From Acidobacteriota bacterium (GTDB lineage Bacteria; Acidobacteriota; Blastocatellia; Pyrinomonadales; Pyrinomonadaceae): a stretch of 6,821 nt of DNA. Position 1 is the first letter of the stretch; each line of letters opens with the position of its first letter. The translations under genes and the position numbers were made by a program. Location of the stretch: NCBI GenBank assembly GCA_029777145.1, contig JAKOSS010000140.1, forward strand, positions 1 to 6,821. Direction: 5' to 3'. The notes below the pieces were generated by a model. That model searched no databases. It worked only from the letters and a program-made list of their open reading frames with translations, and had not been told where the DNA came from. Shown here in pieces: positions 1-6,301 of the stretch.

Positions 1-389
1 AATCTGCGGATATCCGACCGGATCGATTCGATCGTGTTGCGGTGCGAGCCGCGCGAGATCGTGTTGTCGCCGTCGATGTTCGCGAGGAAACTCGTGTTTG
101 AAGTCGCGCGCCATGGTTTGATCGCGCGGAGTTCGTCCTCGACGGCGACGAACTGTTTCGCGGTGAGGACGTCGTGCTCGACGGCGGCGTTCGCGAGATG
201 TTCGCCGAACAGGTCCCAGCCGGCAAAACGGATGCCGGTGTATGGCGTCAGCTCCGATTCGTGATCGGCGAGCGGCAAACCGGTCGTGTCGATCAATCCT
301 TTGCGGAGAAGTTCGATGCCGGCGGCCATCGTCGTCCCGACGGCGCCTCCGATCCCGACCACCGCAATGCCAAGAAAATTGGTGTCCAT
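1..389 (-). CDS. Inositol-3-phosphate synthase, N-terminal part (runs off left edge)
   Basis: Inositol-3-phosphate synthase converts glucose 6-phosphate to inositol 3-phosphate in the cytoplasm, using NAD as a recycled cofactor; this is the first step towards inositol lipids and solutes. The reading frame is open from the ATG at 389 to the window edge (129 codons plus two bases), about a third of the usual length for this family. Residues 8-20 (IAVVGIGGAVGTT) form the glycine-rich NAD-binding loop of a Rossmann fold, with G12, G14, G15 and G18 in place. It continues into helix residues GIELLRKG, and later segments such as FAGWDLFGEHL and the SNTSFLANIDGDN stretch fit the bacterial subtype. 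No Shine-Dalgarno sequence precedes the ATG. A TAAAAT hexamer lies 10 bases upstream (400-405), which could mean a very short leader. The family call is confident; the catalytic half is outside the window. Confidence 0.85.
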   Translation of the reverse strand, partial: MDTNFLGIAVVGIGGAVGTTMAAGIELLRKGLIDTTGLPLADHESELTPYTGIRFAGWDLFGEHLANAAVEHDVLTAKQFVAVEDELRAIKPWRATSNTSFLANIDGDNTISRGSHRNTIESIRSDIRR

Positions 390-476
390 AGAAACGTAAA
401 TTTTACAACAGAATGCGCGGAATCAATCAACTCGCGCGTTGGCTTTTTGGCGGACTCTCATCAATCCGGGAAGTTA

Positions 477-545
477 GCCGCGGATTACGCGGACAACGCG
501 GATAAATCTGAGACCTGATCCGGGCAAATCCGCGAAATCCGCGGC
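477..545. repeat. GC-rich inverted repeat (palindromic intergenic element)
   Basis: The left arm at 477-493 and the right arm at 529-545 are inverted copies matching at 16 of 17 positions. Each arm is a near-tandem of a CGCGGATT-like unit. A second, inner pair (CGGAT at 499-503, ATCCG at 518-522) can extend the folding. The element begins about 20 bases past the stop codon of the transporter gene, which is read leftwards into it, so the RNA could form a strong hairpin at that gene's 3' end. There is no clear T-run after it, so a classical intrinsic terminator is not shown. It resembles the dispersed CCGCGGATT-type palindromes found between genes in some environmental bacteria; that family link is from memory. 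Confidence 0.7.
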
Positions 546-564
546 AAAAGTCCTAATTCCCGAA

Positions 565-1485
565 TCAGTTCGCGGCGATGATCTCTTCTTTGCTGCGTGT
601 CTTGCGGGTCACGAGGAAGACGCCGATGAAGACGAGGACCGATGCGATCAGGAGTCGGAAAGTGAAATGTTCGTCGAGGAAGATCACGGCCGAGACGAAA
701 CCGATCAGCGGTTGGAGATAAACGTAAACGGCGACGATCGACGGTTCGACGCGCGAGATCGAGAACGCGCTGAAATAATAGGCGAGAATCGTCGGAAAAA
801 TTACAAGCGAGATCGCGAACAACCACGACGAAATGGTGATCGCGCCGAGATCGACGCCCCACAGCGAGATGATGCCCGCCGGAACATTCACGAAGCTTCC
901 GAAGATGAACAGCCAGGCGATGGATTTGAGCGCGCCGTAATGCGAGATCAGCTTCTTTGAAATGACGACGTAAAATGCGTAGCACAGGCTGTTGAGGACG
1001 ATCATTATGTCGCCGCGTGTCGTTTCGGACGAAAAGCTCGCGCGCGACGGGTCGATCAGGTAGATCACGCCCGCCGCCGCCGCGGTGATCCCGAGGATCT
1101 TGCGCCAGGTCACTTTGTCGTAGCCCGCGACGACGCTGATCGCGATCGTGAAGATCGGGATCGTTACAGCCAGAAGCGAAGTGTTCGCCGCCTTCGTCAG
1201 CGAAAGTCCTGTGAAGAACAGCAACTGATTGAGCGCGATGCCGAAAAATGCGTAAAAGGCGAACTGAAGATAGTGCTTTGTTTCGTCGAGGCGGAGAGTG
1301 CCGCGCATACGCTGGACAAAAGCGAAGGTGATCGCCGCGCCGCCGACACGGAACCCAACGAGTGCGATCGGCGGAAAGGCGAGGAGCGCGAATTTTCCGA
1401 GCACGGTCGCGGTGCCGAACATCAATTGTGTCAGCAGCAGTGCGGCGATAGCGCTTCGGTCGGTTTTGCTCGATTCGTCAGCCAT
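565..1485 (-). CDS. EamA/DMT-superfamily transporter, 10 transmembrane helices
   Basis: This 306-residue integral inner-membrane protein has the size and layout of drug/metabolite transporter permeases. Ten hydrophobic helices can be placed at about 11-32, 38-58, 72-93, 99-119, 128-145, 158-177, 188-208, 218-240, 246-269 and 277-293. They form two repeated EamA halves (about 13-144 and 157-293). Family-typical motifs include GLSLTKAANTSLL in the first half and SRVEPSIVAVYVYLQPLIG in the second, followed by the LDEHFTFRLLIASVLVFIGV segment that closes the domain. The tail is basic, then acidic, and presumably cytoplasmic. The ATG at 1485 is the only reasonable start, because an in-frame TAG lies six codons upstream. 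No Shine-Dalgarno sequence is visible. The substrate cannot be told from sequence; relatives export amino acids, nucleosides or drugs. The gene stands alone between two repeat-bearing gaps. Confidence 0.9.
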   Translation of the reverse strand: MADESSKTDRSAIAALLLTQLMFGTATVLGKFALLAFPPIALVGFRVGGAAITFAFVQRMRGTLRLDETKHYLQFAFYAFFGIALNQLLFFTGLSLTKAANTSLLAVTIPIFTIAISVVAGYDKVTWRKILGITAAAAGVIYLIDPSRASFSSETTRGDIMIVLNSLCYAFYVVISKKLISHYGALKSIAWLFIFGSFVNVPAGIISLWGVDLGAITISSWLFAISLVIFPTILAYYFSAFSISRVEPSIVAVYVYLQPLIGFVSAVIFLDEHFTFRLLIASVLVFIGVFLVTRKTRSKEEIIAAN

Positions 1486-1539
1486 TCGAAATCGTAGATG
1501 CTAACAAATCGCGACGGTTTTTTCAGCAAAATCCCGACG

Positions 1540-1690
1540 GTCGTTTGAGAATCTTTGAAGCGCAACACATAAGCACAGAGAAATGGGGGTTCTATGTGGT
1601 CTCTGTGACTGTGTGGTGGTGGAAAATCGATCTGAGTAGTCCGCGAATCCTTGAAGCGCACCACATAGTCACGAAGGTCACATAGGCCTA
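1540..1690. repeat. Degenerate direct and inverted repeats in the transporter/M24 gap
   Basis: Two direct copies lie at 1549-1578 and 1645-1674, matching at 25 of 30 positions and both centred on TTGAAGCGCA followed by a CACATA-type stretch. Between them, 1563-1580 and 1601-1618 form an inverted pair with 14 of 18 Watson-Crick pairs plus one G-T pair and a 20-base loop. The segment 1601-1618 is therefore a third copy in reverse orientation. CACATAG recurs at 1662-1668 and 1679-1685, and TAGGCCTA (1683-1690) is a perfect 8-base palindrome. The block lies just beyond the stop of the M24 peptidase gene and upstream of the transporter. It resembles the ACCACATAGTCACATAG-style simple intergenic repeats of several bacterial phyla; that comparison is from memory. 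Confidence 0.6.
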
Positions 1691-1703
1691 CTTGATCTCG
1701 ATG

Positions 1704-3443
1704 CTAATCTGCGTGATCGTGCGAGGTCCAACCGCTTCGCGACGTCGTTCCGGAAAGCCGTCGCCAGTCGACGTATTCGGTCATCGCCGCCTCACGTCCG
1801 TCGCGGATCAACGCCCGGGCAGGACTGGACATCGGCGAGGCGATCGCGACGCCCTTCATTTCTTTCCGCGCGTTGGCGATGAAGGTTTCGACGTCGGTCA
1901 ACTTCCGCGGCAGGTCTCTGGTCATCCACTCGACGCCGGTTTCGGTGATCAGCATGTCGTCCTCGATGCGGACGCCGATGCTCTTGTAGCGCTCGAACGC
2001 CGGCCGGATCTTGTCGAGAAACTCCTTCATGCCCGGTTTCGACTGGTCGAAATAATCAAGCGCGTCCTCGCGGACGTAAATTCCGGGTTCGTTCGTCATC
2101 ACCATTCCCGGTTTCAGTTTCGTGGCGTAACTGCCGACGTCGTGGACGTTCATTCCGAGCCAATGACCGAGGCCGTGCATGTACCAGAGCAGGTACTGCG
2201 GCATGCCGATCTCGCGCGTTCCGCCTTTGCCGTCCGGCGCCTTTTGGATCGTTCCGGGGATGAATGCTCCGACCTTTTCGATCAGGCCGAGTCTTGCGAG
2301 CCCCTCTTCGATCTTTCTCGAGGCAGCTTGTCCGGCAGTACTGAACAGCGCTCCCGGCTTGAGCTCGGCGGCGGCGGCCTCCTGGGCGTCGTAAACGATC
2401 TGATAGATCTCGGCCTGCTCTTTGCTGAACTTGCCGTTTACCGGAAAAGTGCGCGTGACATCGGCCGTGTAGTGATCGTATTCGGCACCGACGTCCATGA
2501 GAAGGAGCGAATTCGGAGCGATCGCGCCCTGCGATTCGACGTAATGAAGCGTCGTCGCGTTCGGACCGCAGCCGACGATCGACGGATATCCCCAATAGTC
2601 GGCATTGCGGCGGCGGAACGTATATTCGACCTCGGCTTGGACCTCGTATTCCCAACTCGCGCGGTTGGCCATGCCCTGCGCGCGCATGTGGGCCTCGGTC
2701 GAGATGTCGATCGCCTGCTGCAATATCTTGAGTTCGTATGGCGACTTGATGAGCCGCAGTTCGTCGAAGATGCCGCGCGCGTTGACGGGATTCGTCAGCG
2801 ATTTTGCGAATTCGGCCTCGACACGGTATTCGGCCTTGCCGTTAGTGTCACGGTCGCCGGCGGGAAGCAGCATGTAGACCTTCTCGGACCCGGTCGGAAC
2901 GCTCTGTCCGGCCTTCGACGTAAACTCCGATCTTCCCTTGAGCGCTTCAAGATAGGTTTTCGTCTCGGCGGCATCGACGATGTTTTCGATGCCCGACAAT
3001 CGCTGCGCCTCTTCGTTCGAATACATCTTGCCGTTCCAGGTCTCGAACTGCGGATTCCGCTTCGGCAGGAAGAGCGTTTCGGACGTCGCGCCGTTCGTTT
3101 TTGAAAGCACGAGCGTCGCGCCGTTTTGTTTCAGCGCCGTGAGATAGTAGAGATTGTTTTCCTGCCGGTACATGAAATCGACGTCGTTCGTGTAATTCCT
3201 CGGCTCGGCGCTCAAAAGCACCATGATCGAGTTGTCGGCCATCTTTTCGAAGACCCGGGCGCGTCGCGCGGCGAGTTCGGTCTGTCGTTCGGTGTCCGTG
3301 AACCGCGGCGACGGCGGCGCGACGCGGATCGCGGGCTTTTTCGAGCCGGGGCCCGCCGGGACGAAAGCACCGACGGGAATTGCGGAAAATGCGACAAAAA
3401 CGACGGCTGCCGCGGCGAAGATCTTTTTCATTGCTTGTTTCAT
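1704..3443 (-). CDS. Exported Xaa-Pro aminopeptidase (M24B, aminopeptidase P-like)
   Basis: This 579-residue metallopeptidase should remove the N-terminal residue from peptides with proline in second position. Residues 1-26 form a signal peptide (basic start, hydrophobic core, VGA before the likely cut), so it acts outside the cytoplasmic membrane, unlike E. coli PepP. Residues about 50-175 match the aminopeptidase P N-terminal domain, including the YRQENNLYYLTAL stretch. Residues about 235-510 are the pita-bread catalytic domain. All five expected metal ligands are present: D317 (LLMDVGA), D328 (TADVTRTF), H427 (HGLGHWLG), E452 (NEPGIYV) and E494 (VRIEDD). H300 and H434 match the supporting histidines. 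The ATG at 3443 overlaps the upstream stop as ATGA and has AGGAG three bases before it; a second ATG at residue 5 is further from that site. Residues after about 530 extend beyond the conserved domain and are not recognisable. Confidence 0.93.
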   Translation of the reverse strand: MKQAMKKIFAAAAVVFVAFSAIPVGAFVPAGPGSKKPAIRVAPPSPRFTDTERQTELAARRARVFEKMADNSIMVLLSAEPRNYTNDVDFMYRQENNLYYLTALKQNGATLVLSKTNGATSETLFLPKRNPQFETWNGKMYSNEEAQRLSGIENIVDAAETKTYLEALKGRSEFTSKAGQSVPTGSEKVYMLLPAGDRDTNGKAEYRVEAEFAKSLTNPVNARGIFDELRLIKSPYELKILQQAIDISTEAHMRAQGMANRASWEYEVQAEVEYTFRRRNADYWGYPSIVGCGPNATTLHYVESQGAIAPNSLLLMDVGAEYDHYTADVTRTFPVNGKFSKEQAEIYQIVYDAQEAAAAELKPGALFSTAGQAASRKIEEGLARLGLIEKVGAFIPGTIQKAPDGKGGTREIGMPQYLLWYMHGLGHWLGMNVHDVGSYATKLKPGMVMTNEPGIYVREDALDYFDQSKPGMKEFLDKIRPAFERYKSIGVRIEDDMLITETGVEWMTRDLPRKLTDVETFIANARKEMKGVAIASPMSSPARALIRDGREAAMTEYVDWRRLSGTTSRSGWTSHDHAD

Positions 3444-5446
3444 TGTCTCCTGATCTCGATCGGTTGGTCTTTCGAGGTTTCGTTCCCGAAGTAATCGGAC
3501 GCGACGACGCGCAAAACATACTCTCCCGGTTCAAACGATCCGGCGTCCAGAAAACCCTCGACGGCGGTCCCGCCCGAAACTCTGTCCGTGACGGTGTAAC
3601 GAAAGATCGTTTCGCCGGTCGCGCCGGACTTGCTCCCTTTGGCGTATACCAACCCGACCGCGTCTGCGGCCGGAAGCGTGTCGAACCGGATCGTCCATTC
3701 GACGTCCCCGATCGGTGTCTTGTCTGGTTTCAGTAACTGGTAACCGATTTTGTAGATGCCTAGTCGCCGGCGTTCGGCGTTGCCATCCATTCGGTCGTAA
3801 GCGCGGGCAACAATTCGCGATTTTCCAACGACCGTTATACGTTTCGACGTCGTCTCGGTTTCAAGTTCGCGCCAATTTTCGTCGTAAAGGGAAATTGCTT
3901 CGACCGTCGGCGGGATCTTGTCGGAGACGCCGGGCAGGTCGAGCGCGGCGAGCGCGTTCATTTCGAATCCGCTGCGGCCGGCGATCAGATGGACGTGGTT
4001 CATCGGATTGAGCGTGCCGATCGCGTCGCCGGCCTTGAATGACGCACCGCGCGGAACGCGGACGCCGACGATCTCACCTGACGAGCTGCGGTCGAAGACG
4101 AACCGCGGATCATCGAACGCTTTCCCCGACGAATCGCGTCCGAGGCGGATGTGGATGTATCCGAGCGTCGGCATTCGCAAAAGTTCTCGGAGCGTGCCGA
4201 AATTCTCGGCCGCGACGGTGCGCGTCACCTTTTCGTCACGGACGAAACGCGCGGTTTCGCCGTAGCCGCCGACGATGTCGAGCCCGTTGTGAAACCAGAT
4301 GTTTTCGGTGCCGTCGTTCTCGCCGCGGATCTCGCCGAGCGTGCCGGCGATCTCACGGGTGTTTTCGGGCGGCGCGTACGGCCAGCGTGCCGGCGCCAGC
4401 GTCCGGAATTGCTCGGCCTTGACGCGCGCGGCCTCAATCTCCTCCGGCTTGATGGTCCGTCCGCCGGCGCTCGATGAGATTACGCGGACGGCTTGGTTCT
4501 CCGAATCGGCGACCGCGACATCGCCGTTATCAAGAACGGCGATCCCGTTCGGACGGTTGAACGACGAATCGCCGCGCGCGCCGTCCGCGAAACCGCGCCT
4601 TTCGTTCGAGATCGTGCGGATGAAGGGAAGCGTTGCCAAATCGACTTTCCGGACGACGTTCCCGTCGGTGAAATAGATCGTTCCGTCGGGCGCGACGGCG
4701 ACCGCCGACGGTTGATAAAGTCCGGCGGCGTGTGGCGATCCGTCACCGAATTCTTTTCCTCCGCCGATCAATGTCACGGTCGATCCGTTGCCGCGCAATG
4801 CCCGGATCCGGGCGTTCCCCGTGTCGCAAACGAGGATCGAGCCGTCGAGCCCAACCGCGAGCCCGGTCGGCGTGTCGAATTTCACCTTCGATGCGTCGTT
4901 TGAATCGGCAAAGCCGCGCGCGCCTCCGGCGAGCGTCTGGACCGCGCCGTTCTCGATCACCCGGATGCGGTCGTTGTAGGTATCCGCGACGTAGATCCGC
5001 GAACCGGCAACGGCGATCCCGACGGGAGCGCGAAACTGCGCTTCGGCGGCCGTTCCGTCGCGGAATCCCGGTTTGCCGTCGGTCCCGGCGACGGTTTCGA
5101 CCGTTCCCGATCTGTTGATCTTTCTGATCGTGTGCGTGCCGGAATCGGCGAAGAAGATCTCACCGTCGGCGCCCGCCGCGATCTGCGACGGCGTGCCGAG
5201 GCCTTCGCCGACAACCGCAATCGAGCCGTCTTTGCCGATCCTGAGGATCCGCCCGTTCTCGCCGTCCGAAACGACAAGATCGTTGCCGACTGCCGCGATT
5301 CCAAACGGTTCCGCGATCCGCTGCGGATCAAACGCGATCGTTCGGGTGAATCCGAGCTCGGGCCGTTTTTGTTCCGTGCGTTCGCAGGCTCCGCAAACCA
5401 ACAGGATCAACGCGATGACGAGGTGCCGCGAGGGCGTATATTTCAT
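3440..5446 (-). CDS. Envelope protein: NHL beta-propeller fused to M23/LytM-like domain and Ig-like tail
   Basis: This 668-residue protein begins with a basic and hydrophobic leader ending in LLVCGAC. C21 may be lipidated, although Cys at -3 is not a standard lipobox residue. Residues about 35-325 contain about six NHL-type blades, each ending in a VADxxNxRIRxI-like strand (around 58-70, 98-111, 152-164, 205-217, 258-269 and 311-324), which should fold as a propeller. After a charged linker, residues about 380-500 look like an M23 metallopeptidase domain. It shows HNGLDI (H386, D390), YIHIRLG (H432) and NHVHL (H484, H486), which match the HxxxD, YxH and HxH motifs of zinc-dependent LytM endopeptidases. 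Residues about 511-668 are beta-rich and Ig-like. The gene leads an operon with the M24 peptidase. The propeller is certain in kind; M23 activity is inferred and could be lost, leaving a binding role. No Shine-Dalgarno sequence is seen before the ATG. Confidence 0.82.
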   Translation of the reverse strand: MKYTPSRHLVIALILLVCGACERTEQKRPELGFTRTIAFDPQRIAEPFGIAAVGNDLVVSDGENGRILRIGKDGSIAVVGEGLGTPSQIAAGADGEIFFADSGTHTIRKINRSGTVETVAGTDGKPGFRDGTAAEAQFRAPVGIAVAGSRIYVADTYNDRIRVIENGAVQTLAGGARGFADSNDASKVKFDTPTGLAVGLDGSILVCDTGNARIRALRGNGSTVTLIGGGKEFGDGSPHAAGLYQPSAVAVAPDGTIYFTDGNVVRKVDLATLPFIRTISNERRGFADGARGDSSFNRPNGIAVLDNGDVAVADSENQAVRVISSSAGGRTIKPEEIEAARVKAEQFRTLAPARWPYAPPENTREIAGTLGEIRGENDGTENIWFHNGLDIVGGYGETARFVRDEKVTRTVAAENFGTLRELLRMPTLGYIHIRLGRDSSGKAFDDPRFVFDRSSSGEIVGVRVPRGASFKAGDAIGTLNPMNHVHLIAGRSGFEMNALAALDLPGVSDKIPPTVEAISLYDENWRELETETTSKRITVVGKSRIVARAYDRMDGNAERRRLGIYKIGYQLLKPDKTPIGDVEWTIRFDTLPAADAVGLVYAKGSKSGATGETIFRYTVTDRVSGGTAVEGFLDAGSFEPGEYVLRVVASDYFGNETSKDQPIEIRRQ
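3447..3451 (-). promoter_or_regulatory. Shine-Dalgarno AGGAG of the M24 gene, inside the upstream coding region
   Basis: Read on the minus strand, AGGAG sits three bases before the M24 ATG. It is formed by the AGG and AGA codons for R666 and R667 near the end of the NHL-M23 gene. Together with the ATGA stop/start overlap (3440-3443) it points to translational coupling. The spacing is short, so re-initiation by ribosomes finishing the upstream gene is likely to matter. Confidence 0.6.
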
Positions 5447-5453
5447 GAGGATT

Positions 5454-5483
5454 ACAATAGCTTTCCGATGGCTTACAAATCAA
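5454..5483 (-). promoter_or_regulatory. Possible promoter of the NHL-M23/M24 operon
   Basis: On the minus strand, TTGATT (5478-5483) and TATTGT (5454-5459) are 18 bases apart, a fair match to a sigma-70 promoter. The -10-like box ends only seven bases before the ATG at 5446, which also lacks a Shine-Dalgarno sequence. If used, it would give a leaderless or nearly leaderless transcript. Weak evidence from consensus matching only. Confidence 0.22.
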
Positions 5484-5501
5484 AAACAGGTCTGTTATCA
5501 T
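5473..5501 (+). promoter_or_regulatory. Possible sigma-70 promoter of the DUF937 gene
   Basis: TATCAT at 5496-5501 matches five of six bases of the -10 consensus and lies 17 bases after TTACAA (5473-5478), a weak -35 element. Transcription would begin near 5508, leaving a leader of about 36 bases that contains the strong ribosome binding site. It overlaps the candidate promoter read in the other direction, so the two units could interfere with or be co-regulated by each other. Confidence 0.4.
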
Positions 5502-5528
5502 CTCAGGACTGCCCCGTAAAATTTGAAG

Positions 5529-5534
5529 AAGGAG
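5529..5534 (+). promoter_or_regulatory. Strong ribosome binding site fixing the DUF937 start
   Basis: AAGGAG lies nine bases before the ATG at 5544. An in-frame TTG at 5523 falls before the site itself, so it cannot use it; the ATG at 5544 is therefore the start. Confidence 0.75.
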
Positions 5535-5543
5535 ATTCACACG

Positions 5544-6146
5544 ATGTTTTCACTCGAAGACCTTTTGGGACAAGCACAAGGCGCCGATGTCGTCAATCAG
5601 ATGAGCCAGCAGGTGAATGCCGAGCCGAGCCTCGTCAACACCGCGATCCAGATGGCGCTGCCGGCGCTGATCAACGGCCTCGCGAACAATGCCGCGACGC
5701 CGCAGGGAGCGGAGAGCCTCGATCAGGCGATCACCAACGATCACGACGGCAGTTTGCTCGATAATCTCGGCGGGATCGCCGGCATGATCCTCGGCGGCGG
5801 GCAATCATCTTCGACGACGAACGCCGGAGGGATCCTCGGACACATTCTCGGCGGCAGTCAGGGGAACGTGACCCAGCAGATCAGCAATCAGAGCGGCCTG
5901 AACATGGGGCAGGTCGCGCAGATCCTGATGATCCTGGCGCCGATCGTCATGGCCTATCTCGGCCGGCAGAAGCAACAGAACAATCTCGACGCGGGCGGTC
6001 TGAGCGATCTGCTCACCGGGAGGCAACAGCAGATCCAGCAGGCGCCGCAGGGCGGTTTTCTCAATAGTATTCTCGATCGGGACGGCGATGGTTCGTCACT
6101 CGATGACATCGCCTCGATGGCGTTCAATTATCTCACGAAGGGATAG
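5544..6146 (+). CDS. DUF937 (YidB-like) family protein
   Basis: This 200-residue protein has the hallmarks of DUF937. It opens with a helix and the MSQQVNAEPSLVNTAIQMALPALINGLANNA segment (residues about 20-50), followed by an acidic stretch DHDGSLLDNLGG and glycine-rich turns (GMILGGG, GGILGHILGG). A second helical part contains GNVTQQISNQSGLNMGQVAQILMILAPIVMAYLG (about 107-140). The C-terminus reads LDRDGDGSSLDDIASMAF, in which DRDGDGSSLDD resembles an EF-hand or dockerin-type calcium-binding loop. There is no signal peptide. The biochemical role of the family is unknown; E. coli YidB belongs to it. The gene is monocistronic, with its own ribosome binding site and a strong terminator 27 bases past the stop. 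It is read away from the NHL-M23 operon. Confidence 0.88.
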   Translation: MFSLEDLLGQAQGADVVNQMSQQVNAEPSLVNTAIQMALPALINGLANNAATPQGAESLDQAITNDHDGSLLDNLGGIAGMILGGGQSSSTTNAGGILGHILGGSQGNVTQQISNQSGLNMGQVAQILMILAPIVMAYLGRQKQQNNLDAGGLSDLLTGRQQQIQQAPQGGFLNSILDRDGDGSSLDDIASMAFNYLTKG

Positions 6147-6172
6147 GATCGACGTGAAAGGTCACGGCAGTC

Positions 6173-6207
6173 GGCGGGCGCGGATTCTTCGCGCCCGTCA
6201 TTTTTTT
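6173..6207 (+). terminator. Rho-independent terminator of the DUF937 gene
   Basis: A ten-pair GC-rich stem (6173-6182 with 6190-6199, including one G-T pair) encloses a seven-base loop. It is followed, after one A, by seven T residues (6201-6207). It starts 27 bases after the DUF937 stop and separates that gene from the M1 peptidase gene downstream. Confidence 0.93.
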
Positions 6208-6290
6208 GCCCGCGGCGGTGTTCTAATTGAAACAATCACGGGATGAGGTCGTAAGATTTCTGGAGTTTCCACAGATATCACCATAATTCA

Positions 6291-6295
6291 AAGGA
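6291..6295 (+). promoter_or_regulatory. Ribosome binding site of the M1 peptidase gene
   Basis: AAGGA lies six bases before the ATG at 6302, which supports this start over the in-frame ATG four codons later. Confidence 0.65.
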
Positions 6296-6301
6296 CTGTT
6301 T

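Noticed and set aside
34..518. Two plus-strand frames opposite the inositol synthase start
   Set aside because: Low-complexity Arg/Ser-rich translations antisense to a clear Rossmann NAD-binding protein.
1431..1664. A 77-codon minus-strand frame across the repeat block, with a repeated RFKDSxTT peptide
   Set aside because: The repeated peptide simply reflects the DNA direct repeat; there is no ribosome site and the frame overlaps the transporter start.
477..1690. A CRISPR array or integron-like array in the repeat-bearing gaps
   Set aside because: There are only two or three diverged copies with no regular spacing, no conserved repeat length and no cas or integrase genes.
1692..3104. A 470-codon open frame on the plus strand opposite the M24 gene
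   Set aside because: It is antisense to a gene with all catalytic residues intact; its product is Arg/Asp/Val-rich with no recognisable domain. Long antisense frames are expected in GC-rich DNA with this codon bias.
5523..5543. TTG start giving a DUF937 protein seven residues longer
   Set aside because: The TTG lies before the AAGGAG site; the ATG at 5544 has correct spacing from it.
5132..5764. A 210-codon plus-strand frame spanning the divergent region
   Set aside because: It is antisense to the propeller and out of frame with DUF937, and its C-terminal composition is that of a shifted frame.
6227..6257. TTGAAA and TAAGAT as a promoter for the M1 gene
   Set aside because: The spacer is 19 bases and TAAGAT is a weak -10; not strong enough to annotate, although a promoter is expected in this gap.
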